NCBI RefSeq assembly: GCF_029168945.1
Contig: NC_083603.1
Span: forward strand, 53,640,406 to 53,704,405
From: Cannabis sativa
Taxonomy: Eukaryota > Streptophyta > Magnoliopsida > Rosales > Cannabaceae
Direction: 5' to 3'
Length of the DNA stretch: 64,000 bases
This document shows, one piece after another, positions 11,751 to 25,190 of the stretch. The notes under the pieces were generated by a model. That model had not been told where the DNA came from and did not search any database. It saw only the letters and a program-made list of their open reading frames with translations. Position numbers and translations under genes: made by a program. Positions within the stretch are counted from its first letter, which is position 1. Each line of letters begins with the position of its first letter.

Positions 11751-13763
11751 GGGCATTTAGTAATTGTATCTCATTGGGAATATAATTGTGATAATTATAA
11801 ATTGGATGTGCATGAGAATTATACTATTATATAGTGTGATTTTTGTTTCAGTATAGATACGTCTCGTTAGGTGATTCACGATATAGTTACAATCGGTAAG
11901 TTTCTGCACGTGGCAAGTATTTTAGAGGTACAATTTGATTTATAATATTATGAGTGATATGTTTGACTACTTATTAATTTAAATTGCATTTACTTTACTG
12001 CCCTTATGTGTTTAAGATGAGAAGTTTTTCTTAAAAAAGATATTTTGGTCTTTTTGATCTTAAAGATATTCATATGAGTGTATAAAAGTTATTAATTAAA
12101 TTTTATTTAGAATTTTTTCCTCTCCAATTATGGTCTATGAATTATTGTGCCCTTAATTATTTGAGTGTTGAAAATATTCCTCAATTATTCCCAATATTAT
12201 AAAGTTGACATTTTTTGTTAAGTTTTGTCACAAGTGGCAAATACAATGTTGATGTAGACGTTTAGACCATTGTCATGTTAAAATAAAAATAATTTTAAGC
12301 GATCGATGAATGTTTAAGAGAGGGGTGGTTATAAATATTTGGCAGTTGAAAATTACACTTGCATATGAACCAAATTAATAAGAAATTTTGATAATTTCGA
12401 GAATTCATTTTAGTGATTTCAAAACCAATTAAAAAATACGTTAAAGATCTTGCAATACGATAAGGATGAAAATTTTGAAATAATCAGTTCAAAATCATTA
12501 AATTAAGTTTGGAATTGAGATATTATCTCAAGTGATCAACTCATGGACACTAAAATATGTGTAGTTGATAAGCCTCATCGTAATCATATGTTAATGGAAA
12601 TTATGTTATCTAAAATTAGTTATAAAGTTTTATCAATATTTTAAATGGAAATGCACATTTAGATTCCTAATCACATCTAACAATGTTACGTCATTTAAAG
12701 TTATTTCCAAAATATCATAAGAACGAATGATGGTAAACTTAGTTTACTTTATTATGACACTTGAAAGGTGTTCCACTGTCGTTTTAAGAAAACTAGAATT
12801 GCAAAGAATGCTTGCATATTTTTTGGTTGTCTTAAAATTTTCTTATAATAATCTGTTAAGCTTCATTCTTAGTATCAATTTTGTATTAGGAATAAGTTAT
12901 CATGATAGTCAATAGGGTAAACTTAGAAACTGCAAGTCCAATTTAGATTATCACATAGTCTTATCATAGTGGGAGGATTTTTAGGAATTTGATACACTGA
13001 TTTAGATAGTGAAACCAATTTTGTGGTTGACGACGGATGAAGTGATGATTCGTTGTTCTTCAATGAATGATGGTAGTTCTGAAAAGGATTTTTGAATTAA
13101 ATCCACAAAATAGAAAATGGAGTTCACACACTCTAACTCAATCTAGAATCTATTGGATGCAACTAGTATTTTTAAGGTCATTTGACGCAAGTCAATCCAT
13201 AAGAAGAAGAGAAGAACTAATGGATAAATTGAGACTTTCGAGAGTCAAACAATGGCTAAGAGTTTTATCCAAAGAGAATAAATTGACTTAAAGAAAACTT
13301 TTTCTAAAATAGTCATGTTGAAATCCATTAGTATACTCTTATCCGTAACTGCAACTTATCCGTAACTGCAACTCTTATTTATGAGGCTTGACAAATAAAA
13401 TTAAGATAGCATTGTTATCTTGATAAGTTCATTAATATGGATGAAACCACAAGAATTTAAAGTATATGGAAAAGTCAAAGAAAATTTGTAAGCATAATAA
13501 GGTCATTTATGAACTTAAGCAAACTTCAAGTTCCTAGAGCTTAAAATTTAATACATGTTTGTTAAATCTATATGCTTTGAATAAAATATCGATTAACCTT
13601 ACGTTTACAAACTAAGGTGTTATCCAAATTTCCACACATGATGATGTGGCATCCATCTAGATGAAACATGAAGAGAATTTCATAACTTGGATGGCCATTT
13701 CGCTCCATGGTACACCGTCCATAGTGATTTATTACTTATAAATAAATGATTTAAAGAAGAAGT
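11751..13763. other. AT-rich intergenic stretch, no recognised gene
   Basis: Small ORFs at 12727-12915 and 13067-13291 show no recognisable motif or codon pattern. Phrases such as cccttaattatttgagtg near 12150 resemble decayed fold-back MITEs, but no complete inverted pair was found. Confidence 0.4.
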
Positions 13764-14950
13764 TGTAATATCCAGACAAAGAATGTTACACCGTCCGACT
13801 AACATCTATTTTACAGTCAACTCGCATGACCAAAGTAAATGCATCTAGAATATCTACAAGGATACTTTCTCTAATTGTCCAAACATACAAGTCTCGATCA
13901 CATCCCTAATTTTATGGGATAGATTCACATCGATAGGAGAAAAGAGGAAACTGACCTAGTTTCTCTTTTTTATTTCTCTTTATTTAGAAAAGTAATTAAG
14001 TTTCTTAATTTATTTCTGATTTGTTTTTGGAAACCAAACTAATATAATTATTCCTTATAAATAGTAGAGTTATTTTGCTATTCAGGGATTCAAAAATTTC
14101 CATAGAGCACTTAAGCTACTAAAACCATTGTAAGAGCTTTAGAGGAAGATCAAGCACTTCTTGGTTCTTTTCCACAATTCAATACAAGTAAAAGAAGAGT
14201 AGACTATTACTATAATCACGGAGCCAAACCTCTATAACAATATCTGTGCTCTATTTGCTTAAATCATCATTATTAATTGTTTCTAATCAATTTAATTGAA
14301 TTATTGTTGTTGGCTAAAATTGAGGTTAATATTTTAGTACTTTCATTGAGAGCAAAAGAACATAATTATTGTTTTGAATCTTTTCAGGACACAAGAAGAT
14401 GGTTGTACAAACACACAGGAGAAATCCCAATGAGACAACTGATTTGATGGCTACGGATCCTAATGTGCAAACTCTTGCAAATCGAAGATATCCAGTAAGG
14501 AAGGATCCTGACCCTACTATTCCTCAGCCTTTGATAGGTCCTCAATCAATAGGACTAGGAGTGACAACTCCTCCGGCCGAGTTCACTCCAGGCGTGCAAG
14601 AATTCGGAACCACCAATACCCAGGCTGAGTAGACTAATCGTAGTACTGAAAATCCATCTACTGGAGATCCTCGAAGGAAAATTTGTAATGACACCAAACT
14701 ATAGAATTTGCGAGCCATTCTAAGGCAGATACAAGAACATACTAATACACTTCACCCTGATCAAGAAGATACCTGAGCATTTATAATTTTTTCCTTTGAA
14801 CAGAAAAATGCCAATTCCAAGAGTAGATGGATCAATGGATGGAAATCATAAGGGCCCAACAAGAAGCAATTAACAATCATTCTAGGCACGACACTGTGCT
14901 GATCAAGCAAGCCTATTAGATAACTGGACAACAATCAGTGACAGATACTT
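13764..14950 (+). mobile_element. Relic of an LTR retroelement: LTR end, leader and gag start
   Basis: tgtaatatccagacaaag (about 13763) looks like an LTR start and ttataaatagtagag (about 14055) like its TATA box. Around 14336, ttttagtactttcattgagagc resembles the leader junction of many plant gypsy elements. An ORF follows (14399-14632, 77 residues) rich in Pro, Thr and Gln without a recognisable domain. Coding decay continues to 14950, where Tekay gag sequence starts abruptly. Confidence 0.4.
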
Positions 14951-17900
14951 CTTCAGTAAGAAAGAGAAGTATCTGGATGGGTTGAATCCCAAAATTAAAC
15001 ACGACCTGATGATCCCAATCGATGATAACATCACCTATGTTAAGATGGTCGAAAAGGCACTATGAGTTGAGGGTGCATTTGAGTGCATCTAGGAGTCCTA
15101 AGGAACTCAGGCTGTTGGTGGGGCCACTACTCTTCCTAGCACTAGTTATGGTAGGGGTGGTAGTGACTCGAATGTTGACCAGAAGCGAAGGGCACCATCT
15201 GCACCTGGTGGCTCAAATAAGAACAAGAGGTTCTAAGGGAACCAGGATCGAGCCAACTGGAAAGGTGGTTCCAAAACTCGATACACTTAGCCGGAATGTC
15301 CCAACCGTAAGAAGCCTCATTTGGGAGAGTGTAAAGGGTGATGATGTTTTCATTATGGTTTGCCTGGATAGTACAAGGAGACTGCCCGCAACTCAAGAAA
15401 GAAGAGCAAAAGACAGTAGAAAAGCCCTCTTTGGTAAGGGTGTTTTCTCTTTCTCGGGCTGTTACTGAAGCTATCCCTTAGTTGTTATAGGTCAGCTCTT
15501 GGTCAACAACTCTTATCTCTCTATATTGTTTGATTCTGGGGTCACTCATTCTTATGCGGCAGCCAGAATTTTTGATAAATTGGGTAGACCGTTCGATAGT
15601 CACGATAAGAGGTTTGGAACCCTATTGCCTGGCAGAGAATTAGTTATCTCCAAAAGGTGGGTTAGGTCTATGTCGATCATAATTGAGGATAGAGAGTTGA
15701 GTGCTGATTTAGTAGAATTGGGTTTAGCGGATTTTATTGTCATACTTGGAATGGATTTCTTCTCCAAGTGCTCAGCTAGTATTGATTGTAAGTGAAAGAT
15801 GCTGATCTTCCAACCCGAGAGTGAGGAATCATTTGTTTTTGTGGGATCAGCTTAGGGATCCCAAATTCCAGTAATCTCGGTATTGAAAGCTAGAGAATAA
15901 TTACAAGATGGATGCCTAGGGTTTTTGGCAGTGGTATTAGATCCCACATGGCTTGAATCAATTAAGCTAAAGGATATCAAAGAGGTTCAATATTTTTTTA
16001 GATGTATTTCCTAATGAACTTCAAGGTTTACCACCACATCAAGAAATATATTTTGTTATCGATTTAGCACTGCGAGCAGAACTAGTTTCTAAGGCACCTT
16101 CCAGAATGGCTCTGGCAGAGCTTATAGAATTAAAGCTTCAGCTTTAGGGGTTACTTGACCTAGGTTTTCACGACCTAGTGTGTCACCCTTGGGAGCTCCC
16201 GTGTTATTTATTAAGAAGAAAGTGAATCCCTACGCATGTGTATTGACTACTGAGAACTAAACAAACTGACTATCTAGAATAAATTCCCTTTACCTAGAAT
16301 CGACAAATTATTCGATTAGCTTCAGGGGAAGATGGTCTTTTCTAAGATATATCTCTAAATGGCCTATAATCAGTTGAGAATCCAAGAGGACGACATTCCA
16401 AAGACTGCTTTCCGTACTAGGTATGGGCACTGTAAATTTTTGGTTATGTCTTTTGGACTAAACAATGCTCCAGCAGCTTTTATGGATTTGATGAATAGGT
16501 TATTCAAGGATTTCCTTGATATATGTGTTATTCTATTTATCGATGACATCCTTGTGTACTCTCAATAAGAAGAGGAGCATGAGCAACACCTCTAGATGGT
16601 TCTGCAGCGATTACGAGAACATAAACTGTATGCCAAGTCCAAAAAGTGTGAGTTTGGCTATCTCAGGTGTCCTTTCTAGGACATATTATTAGTAAGGATG
16701 GGATCAAGGTCGATTTAAGGAAGAATGAATCTGTCAGGGATTGGCTGAGACCGAAGACAGATATGAAAGTCAAAAGTTTTCTGGGTTTGGGTAGTTATTA
16801 CTGTCGATTTTTTAAGGGTTTTTCTAAGATTTTAACACCGTTAATCGAACTCACCAAAAAGAATCAACGTTTTTGTGGACAGACTAGTGTGAAGTAAGCT
16901 TCTAGGAATTGAAACAGAGATTGATCACAACTCCAGCATTAGCCTTACCATCTGATAAAGAGAAGTTTGTGATGTATTGCGATGCATCCAGACAGGGACT
17001 GGGGTGTGTTTGGATGTAAGCTAATCGGGTCATTGCTTATGCCTCCCGTTAGTTAAAGGTATATGAACAACGATACTCAACTCACGATTTAGAACTTGCC
17101 ACAGTAGTTTTTACTTTGAAGATCTGGCAACATTATCCTTACGGGGAAAAGTGTGAGATTTACACAGACCACAAGAGTCTCAAATATTTTTTTACTCGGG
17201 AAGATCAGAATATGAGGCAGAGGCGATGGTTGGAGTTGGTTAAGGATTACGATTGTGAAATCCTTTACCATCCCGAGAAGGCAAATGTGGTGGCAGATGC
17301 CCTTAGTGGAAAGGGTCCTACGCAAGTGACTAGTTAGATCAAGATTTCAAAGCACCTAGCAGATGATATGGTCAGATCAGGTATTGAGTTTATTGTAGGT
17401 AAACTTAATAATTTGACATTGTAATTTGATCTCTTAGACAGAATTAAAGCATCTCAGTTAACTTATTCAGAGCTAGTGAAGATCAAAGAGGAGGTTTTAG
17501 ATGGTCAAGCTATAGATGTTACAGTGTTAGGTAATTGGATGCTGTTGTATAAAACTAGAGTTTGTGTTCCAAGTAGTGTCGAACCTAAAAAAGAGATTCT
17601 CAAGAAAGCTCATACCACTCCTTATTCACTGCACCCTAGAACTACCAAGATGTATTAGGATTTAAAACCCTTTTCCTGGTGGTGCGAGATTAAGAAAGAT
17701 GTGGTAGAATTTGTATCCTGTTGCTTGACTTCAATAGATTAAGGCTGAACACCAGAAACCTGTAGGGTTGTTGCAACCTCTAACTCTTCCTGAGTGGAAG
17801 TGGGAAGATGTCACTATGGATATCGTGGTTAGGTTACCTAGAATCACAGGGATGTACTATTCTATTTGGGTTGTGGTGGATCAGTACATTTTCTATTGGT

Positions 17901-18880
17901 GAAAACAACCTTTACGGTGGATCAGTATGCAAAGTTATACGTTAAAGAAATAGTGAAGTTACATGGGGCTCGGAAGTCCATTATATTAGATAGAGATCCG
18001 AAATTTACCTCAAAATTTTGGCAAAGTCTTCAGCGAGCCATGGGTACCAAGTTGAAGCTTAGCACAGCTTTCCATCCTCAAACTGATGGACAGTCCAAGA
18101 GGACAATACAAATACTTAAAGATATGTTGCGAGCCTACGCAATGGATTTTGAAGGCTCTTAGAGCAAGTATTTACTACTGATAGAATTTTCATACAACAA
18201 TAGTTATCAGAGTACCATAGGGATGGTTCCTTATGAGATTTTGTATGGCTGGAAATGCAGATCTACAATTCACTTGGATGAAACTTGAGAAAAGAAGTAT
18301 TTAGGTCACGAATTAGTACAATGGACCAACGAGGCTATAGAAAAGATCAAGGCCAGAGTGCTTGCCTCTTAGAGTAGGTAAAAGAGCTATGCAAATCTGA
18401 AACCAGAAATGTAGAATTTTAGGTAGGAGATCATGTATTCCTACGAGTGTCTTTGATGAAGAAGATTAAACGTTTTGAGAAAAGGGGGCAAGTTATGCCC
18501 TAGGTTTTCGGAGCCTTTCGAGATTCTCAAAAAGGTTAGACTGTAGCATATCGTCTAATCTTGCCTGTAGCTCTTTCAGAAGTCCATAACATGTTTCATG
18601 TCTCTTTGTTACGGAAATACGTTTCAAATTCTACTCATGTGCTGAGTTATGAAAACCTAGAACCTCAGCCAGATTTATCATACGAAGAGCAACTAATTCA
18701 GATTTTAGGCAAAAAAAGATAAAGTCCTTCTAAACAAGACCATAGCTTTGGTCAAAGTGCTCTGGAGAAACAGTAAGGTGGAGGAAGCCACCTAGGAGTT
18801 AGAGTCCGACATGGGGGCTCAATATCCAGAGTTGTTCAGTTTAGATTTCGAGGACGAAATCCTTTTAACGGGGAGATAAT
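14951..18880 (+). pseudogene. Tekay-like chromovirus gag-pol, 5'-truncated and decayed
   Basis: Starts in mid-gag at gtaagaaagagaagtatctg, which also occurs at 21829. Order: gag end with a shifted CCHC region, protease (LFDSGVTHSYAAARIF, 15525-15795), RT ([12 protein letters not shown] and catalytic FIDDILVYS, 16359-16568), RNase H ([12 protein letters not shown], 17116-17337), integrase (ILDRDPKFTSKFW and STAFHPQTDGQS, 17866-18162) and a chromodomain-like tail (VKVLWRN at about 18755, QYPELF). RT-RNH-IN order is gypsy; the tail marks a chromovirus, most like Tekay/Del. At least a dozen stops or shifts, so inactive. Confidence 0.85.
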
Positions 18881-20930
18881 TGTAAAGACAGTTTAATTTC
18901 AATATGGAAATTAGCAGATAATTAGGGCTTAATTATGAAATTAGATTATTAATTATGATTTATGAATTAATGGTGATTTATTTGAATTCTAGGTGTGTTA
19001 TTTACGTTATATATGACATTTATATTTTTCATATTTTATGCCCGACAACATTAGAACGTGATGTTTGGCCAATAGAATCACATTTGTTATGGTTTAGTAT
19101 TTTAGTTATAGCAAGGCAAGTTAGTTAGGCATTCGGAATGTCGGGATTCGACGGGGTTATGGTTTTGGACCATTTTACCCCTAAGTCATTTTACCCTTTT
19201 GATGTGAGTGAGGGGCATTTTAGTCATTTTGACCTTGGGATTAAGTGGCCTCTTCTTGTGTTGGCAGCTGGCCAATGTTGAGTTAATTAGATTAATTTTG
19301 TATTAGTTTTACTTAGATAATTAAGTGTAGAAGATGACAAAATAAGAAAACAACCTTCTTCCTTTTTCTTTCCTATTTTTGGCCCTAAAAGATTCATCAA
19401 GAAACCAGAGCTTTCTCCTTCAATCTTAGTAACTTTCAGTTGGAATTCAAGTGAGTTTGGAAGCTAAGAACTATGGTAAAACTTAGAACTCTTCTTCCTT
19501 TGTTTTTCATAGGTAAAGTTAGATTGAAGCATGCAAATATTGAGTTAGTTGTTGTTTAGGGTTGATTTGTTTTGTTGATGTTTTTAGAGGTTAAGTTGAG
19601 TTGATTTAGGCTTAATTTGGTTAGATATAAGGGTTGTGTGTGGTGTTGACCAAGTTTGAGTTTATGAACTCAAATTTGGTTCAACAATGGTGATTTGTGA
19701 ATTTCTATGTTTTTTGAGGTTTTAGTACTTGTAAATGATTCATTATGGCTTGTATATGTGTTCTGGAAGTTCTTGTGCATTTTAGGGTCAAATTGAATTG
19801 TTTAGGAGGAATTTTGTGTTTCCTGCACTGAACTGGTCGACCAATTTAGTGGGACATGTAGGAATCGGAATTCTGATTGGTCCCCAGGAAACCCCTCAGA
19901 ACCAGTCTTCCAGTTGGGGAATCGGTCTAACAGTTGGGGCATTTTAGGGCACCCTAGTTTTTCCCATTTTTGCAATATTTAGGGTATTTCCATGTTATCT
20001 ATCGATAGGGAAACTTTTAGTTTCGATTTTAAGTCTCTGAAAAGTAATTTAGCGTGTCACTCATCAGTTTTACAAATATTATGATTTAGGGGCCTGTAAA
20101 TCGTCAAACAGTTGTTCCACTCAGGTTGACCTACACACTTGAATTTGGAAACAAGGTAAGATTAGTATAGTGATATGCATATGTGTTTACATGTTTAGCG
20201 TACATGTTTGTTAAGCCTATTAGATTACATTAGAATAGCGGTATCAGTATAATTAGAATTATATTGGATATCGATGAATGTATGTTTGGCTTAAGTACTA
20301 TTTAACACTATCACATCAGTACAACTACAGTATGACTAGCATACCAAGTATAGGTTGCTATTATGGTCAATAGTATTATCGTTTGTACGTTCTTGACTCA
20401 GTACCGCCTAGGGTGCGTTGAGTCCTGCCGAGGGTGCGGGGAGTACCGCTAAGGGTGCGGTGAGAACCATCGAGGGTGCAGGTAGGGTTATGGTTGGGGT
20501 ATGGGCGCCTAATCGTAATCCTATTTATATCTATGTTATGATTATGCTTTTCTTACTGAGTCTGTAGACTCACAGTTGTTGCTTGCATGTGTAGGTAAGG
20601 ACAAAGCTAAGGCTAAACAACAGTGAGGGCGAGCGAATGAAGATTGTACATGTCGGGGCAGTTAGACCTGGAGCGTACGATCTTTGGGACAACAGGCTGT
20701 ATTTTTAAATGGTCGCTAGGCAATAACTTTTGTATTAAATATTTTGTATTACATTTAAAAATAATTTAAATACAAGATCCCAGTTATGTAAAAGATATTT
20801 ATTTTCATTTAAAGAGTAATTCAGTAAAAGTTTTAATAAATCATAATTTTCTATAAACTCGTTGAATAGCAATGGATTGCATAATTATTATTAAATCACG
20901 ATAACACGCCTAAACTAGTAGGGTGTTATA
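18881..20930 (+). repeat. Tekay-like LTR (2,050 bp) between two internal regions
   Basis: Begins tgtaaagacagtttaattt after the purine-rich gggagataat and ends gggtgttata (final CA mutated to TA; the copy ending at 34190 has gggtgttaca). It follows a pol region yet is itself followed by a primer binding site and gag, so it serves as 3' LTR of one unit and 5' LTR of the next. Confidence 0.85.
20400..20483 (+). repeat. 21-bp tandem repeat, 4 units, inside the Tekay LTR
   Basis: Four imperfect units of the type agtaccgcctagggtgcggtg follow head to tail. The same position in the LTR copy at 22795-22836 holds only about two units, so the copy number varies between LTRs of one family. Confidence 0.8.
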
Positions 20931-20933
20931 ATT

Positions 20934-20945
20934 TGGTATCAGAGC
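20934..20945 (+). promoter_or_regulatory. Primer binding site after the Tekay LTR
   Basis: tggtatcagagc, the standard complement to the initiator methionine tRNA 3' end, lies 3 bp after the LTR. It shows that a second internal region begins here. Confidence 0.85.
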
Positions 20946-22601
20946 CGCCAGGTTGTCTTCCGAAGATTGCACATATATAATCATCATCAGAGATAAGATC
21001 GACTCACGGTTTGGTAAGCCTTTATTGCTTTAGTAGTTTATTTTATTAGTATGTTAAAAGAAAATCCTTTTAGGAATCATGTTAGTAGCATGATAGTTGA
21101 ATAGGTGCATATTTTAGTTTCTAAATAAGCAGTCATTAGTAAATTATTCTTGACCGCAATCTGACTAGGCTAGTTCTTGGTTTTGTGGGCCTTTCTGTTA
21201 GAATGAATGCCAGGCGGAATACGAGAGGCTAGGGTAGCTTGGTCAAGTCCAGTGGCAGTCGGGGAGTTTAGTTTCCCCCAAATAGATGTGGCCGAGAAAG
21301 AGGCCAAGAGGCAAAGCACGCGGTCAGGGAGATTTGAACTCACTGTGGGTTACCCAGGATTGGGAAAAATAAATTTACAGTTATGCAAGCTAGAATCCAT
21401 GAACAAGATGAAGAGATCAAGCATCTAAGGCAGGAAGGGTTGGTTGCTATTAAGAACCGGATAGAACCACTGTATGGATGGTTCTCCAAGCAGGCACCTC
21501 TAGTCTTTCTGGGAGGTCCATATGTGATGAAAGCAGAATAGTGGCTGACTGTTATTACACGGTTTTTGAATTTTATAGGAGTCACTGGCAACGACAGAGT
21601 GGCTTGTGCCACATTCCAACTCCAAGAGGATGCCCTGGTGTGGTGGGATATGGTGGCTTTGACTCAGGATGTCACTGGCATTACCTGGGAAGAGTTCCAA
21701 GAATTTTTCAATGCAGAGTATTATAATGAGGTAGTCAAAAGTTCAAAGAGAATATGACCAATACCGAGTACACAACTCAGTTCGCTAGATTGCCTATGTT
21801 GGCCTTGAAAATTGTGCCAATCGACTTTAGTAAGAAAGAGAAGTATCTGAATGGGTTGAATCCCAAAATTAAACACGACCTGATGATCACAACTGATGAT
21901 AACATCACTTATGTTGAGATGGTGGGAAAGGAACTATGAGTTGAGGGAGCAGTTGAGTGCATCTAGGAGTCCCAAGGAACTCAGGTTATTGGTGGGGCCA
22001 CTACTCCTCCTACCACTGGTTATGGTAGGGGTGGTAGTGACTCAAATGCTGACCAGAAGCAAAGCGCACCATCTGCACCTGGTGGCACAAATAAGAATAA
22101 GAGGTTCTAAGGGAACCAATGTCGAAGCAACCGTTAAGGTGGTTCTGAAACCCGATACACTTACTCGGAATGTCCCAACTGTAGGAAGCATCATCTGGGA
22201 GAGTGTAAAGGGCGAGGATGTTTTCAGTATGGTTTGCCTTGATAGTACAAGGAGACTGCCCGCAACTCAAGAAAGAAGAGCAAAAGACAGTAGCAAAGCC
22301 CACTTTGGTAAGGGTGTTTTCTCTTACTCAGGATGATACTAAAGCTAGTCCCTCAGTTGTTACAGGCTAGCTCTCGGTCAACAACTCTTATCTCTTTGTA
22401 TTGTTTGACTCTGGGGCCACTCATTCTTATGCAGCGGCCAGAATTTTTGATAAATTGGGTACACAATTCGATAGTCACAATAAGGGGTTTGGAACGCTAC
22501 TGCCTGGCAGAGAATTGGTTATCTCCAAAAGGTGGTTTAGATCTATGATGATCAAAATTGAGGATAGAGAGTTGAGTGCTGGTTTAGTAGAATTGGGTTA
22601 G
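20946..22601 (+). pseudogene. Tekay-like leader, gag and protease start, second unit, decayed
   Basis: Gag pieces: a start region near 21202 soon hit by a stop; NFIGVTGNDRVACATFQLQ and DALVWWDMV (21566-21757); the EKYLNGLNPKIKHDLM segment (21754-21939); a frame-shifted zinc knuckle (CPNCRKHHLGEC, about 22170-22205). Protease begins FDSGATHSYAAARIFDKLG (about 22404). Sequence breaks off at 22601 and passes straight into the middle of an LTR, so protease end to integrase is deleted. Confidence 0.8.
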
Positions 22602-23053
22602 GTCTAAGCCTGTTAGATTACATTAGAATAGAGGTATCAGTATATTTAGAATTATATTGGATATCAATGAATGTATGTTTGGCTTAAGTACTATTTGTCA
22701 CTATCACATCGGTACGACTAGAGTATGACTAGCACACCGAGTATAGAGTGATATTATGCTCAATAGTATTATCGTTCGAACGTTCTTGACTCAGTACTGC
22801 CTAGGGTGCAGGGAGTACCGTCAAGGGTACAAATTAGGGTTATAACTAGGGGTATAGGCACCTAATCGTAATCCTATTTATATCTATGTTATGATTATGC
22901 TTTTCTTACTGAGTCTGTCGACTCACAATTATTCCTTGCATGTGTAGGTTAGGGCAAAGCTAGGGTTGAACAGTGGTGAGTGCGAGCAGATGAAGATTCT
23001 ACATGTCGAGGCAGTTAGACCTAGAGCGTACGATCTTTGGGACAGCAGGCTGT
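22602..23053 (+). repeat. Tekay-like LTR, inner part, left of the Athila insertion
   Basis: Matches the intact LTR from about 20213 (aagcctattagattacatt) to about 20694 (caggctgt). The LTR's first 1.3 kb is missing through the deletion that also removed pol. It is cut by the Athila element and resumes at 33960. Confidence 0.85.
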
Positions 23054-24262
23054 TGTTAGGCTATTTTTAGCCTATGTTTCGGGTCACAAATAGAGTTGTT
23101 TTTCGATGTTATAGGACAGAATTACGCTTGTTTCTATGTTTTCAGGTTTCCCATAGTTGTGGGCGTTCAGGGCTTCAAAAGTATAATAAAAGAGAAGTTG
23201 AGCCAAGAAAAATTGAAAAATCAGTGTTTGGTTCACTTCTGGCTGCGGTGATTTTATTTACGGGCCCAGCCAAGATTTGCCAAAGAGGTGCTTCCGAGAC
23301 GGGCTCAGTAGCCGCGACGAGCTACTCCACAGCCGCGGCCAGATCAGCACTCGCCGCGGCAAGGGAATCCATGGCCGCGGTGAGGTTTCGTACGAAGTGA
23401 GGCTAATTTCGTCTTTTGAAACCTGGGACAAAAAATAAAAAGAAAACTGCGAGAAAGAGAAGGGGGAAGCGAATTTTAGACCTAAAGCCAGTCAAGAACG
23501 GTAGGAGGAGCAGAGTGGCGGCCCAGATTCATTCCACCAACACTTTCTTTCTTCCTTCCTTAATTTTCTTTTATGTTAAATTCTGTTTTAGGAATGGTTA
23601 TGGATTTGAACATGAACTAAATTCCCAATTAGGGAAGATGATGAATGTTGTTTAAAGTATTCCTTAGTTAATGTTAATTGCCATTCCTTTCATCTTGATT
23701 GGTGAAATTATCCTTATTTGTGTTTAATTCCATGTTTAAGCTTGATCACCTTTTACATGTTCTATGATCTCAATTCAAAATCTGAAAAGTGAGAATTGAG
23801 AATGCTAAAATTAGATAATCTAGGTTTTATGTGAAACGACAGTATTTGCGTGACCTAAGTGACAATTAGATTATTGCTTAATGATGATCATATGTGATTC
23901 TAATTAAGAGATTAATTAGAGAACATGTGATTGAGAACCTAAAAGACCTTAAAAGAGTTAGGTTAAATTGTATAATCTGTCATTTACATCAAGGAAAAGG
24001 ATAGCAATTGGGCATTAACAATTGGGTAAACAAATCAACAGGATTCTCTTCCCTATTTTCTCATCTTGATTAATCTTTATCTGTGTGCTTAAGTTTCTTA
24101 GAATTTTATTCTGTTTTTAATCATAAAAACTATTGGTTTGCAAAATAGAATCATAAATTTAGTCTAGTGGTATTCAATCCAATTCCTTGTGGTTCGACCT
24201 CACCTGTGTGAGTTTACTACTTGATTACGTGCACTTGCGTACTATTTACAATTCTCGTAACA
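23054..24262 (+). repeat. 5' LTR of the Athila element (1,209 bp)
   Basis: Closely matches 32770-33959 with scattered substitutions and a small length difference in a CG-rich block (about 23255-23395) built around gccgcgg(c/t)gag. The longer form here carries one extra motif copy. Confidence 0.95.
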
Positions 24263-24268
24263 AGTTTT

Positions 24269-24286
24269 TGGCGCCGTTGCTGGGGA
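24269..24286 (+). promoter_or_regulatory. Athila-type primer binding site
   Basis: tggcgccgttgctgggga starts 6 bp after the LTR. Nearly this sequence is the usual primer site of plant Athila and Tat/Ogre elements; I believe it pairs with an aspartate tRNA. Confidence 0.85.
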
Positions 24287-24407
24287 ATTGTTTAAAGATT
24301 GATATTGCATAATATTACATTAAATTCTACTTTGGTTTATTTTTCTTGCTAATTGCTAACCTGTTTCTTTCAATATTGTCTTTGTCTATTTCAAGAATTG
24401 AAGGTGT

Positions 24408-25190
24408 ATGCGACGTCAAGGACAGGGTGTCATATTGCTGGTTGATCCTAAAATTGAGAAGACTTGTAGAAGAAACAGAAGAAATAAGAGGCAAGAAAGA
24501 GTTTCAGAAACTGCTGAAACACAAGAAATCATGACTGAGAATGCTAATGGCGGTAACAATGGAGGTAACAACATGGACTGATTTGGCAACGAAGTTTCTG
24601 TGTAAGTTCTTTCCTCTAGCAAAGTCTGCTAAGCTGCAAGGAGAAATTAATAATTTCTGTCAGCTCGATAATGAATCCCTCCATGAGGCTTGGGAGAGGT
24701 TCAAGGATCTCATCAGGAAGTGTCCTCATCATGGTATTGAGAAGTGGATGCTAGTCCACAACTTCTACAACGGGCTGGTTGGTAATACTAGAACACTTAT
24801 AGATGTTGCAGCTGGTGGGGCATTTATGAGGAAAAGTGCAAACGAGGCCTATGAACTGCTAGAAGAGATGGCCCTGAATAATTAGCAGTGACCAACTGAA
24901 AGAAGTCAGACAAACAAGGTGGCTGGTATGCATGAGGTTGATGCCATAACAAAACTGACAGCCCAGGTAGAGGCCTTGACAAAACTGATAGTTGTGCATG
25001 AAAAACAGGCTCAAGTTGTTTGTGAGCTCTGTGGAGGCCCTCACCCCTATGAGGAATGCCCGGTAGATGTGAATAGTTTGCCCATGGATGAAGCAAAAGC
25101 CATTGGGAATTACTCTCAAAACAATAACTTTGGGTTTAATCAAGGAGGGGGTCAAAGGAATAATGGATTCTATCAGCAAAGAAATTAGAA
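24408..25190 (+). pseudogene. Athila gag, internally deleted
   Basis: An ATG at 24408 opens a basic, Arg-rich N-terminus that stops at 24579. The reading then shifts frame to a typical Athila capsid segment (DLATKFLCKFFPLAKSAKL, EAWERFKDLIRKCPHHG, DVAAGGAFM; to about 24885), so the piece between was lost. A zinc knuckle CELCGGPHPYEECP follows near 25020, then a Gln/Asn-rich tail. Gag would form the particle. Confidence 0.85.

Noticed and set aside
12727..13291. Two small plus-strand ORFs (62 and 74 codons)
   Set aside because: No domain, no splice context and AT-rich composition; probably chance.
20400..20483. CRISPR-like array
   Set aside because: Units are directly adjacent without spacers, in a plant LTR; an ordinary tandem repeat.
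23074..23400. 108-codon ORF in the Athila LTR with Ala/Arg-rich repeats
   Set aside because: Created by the CG-rich motif block; not kept open in the same form in the 3' LTR.
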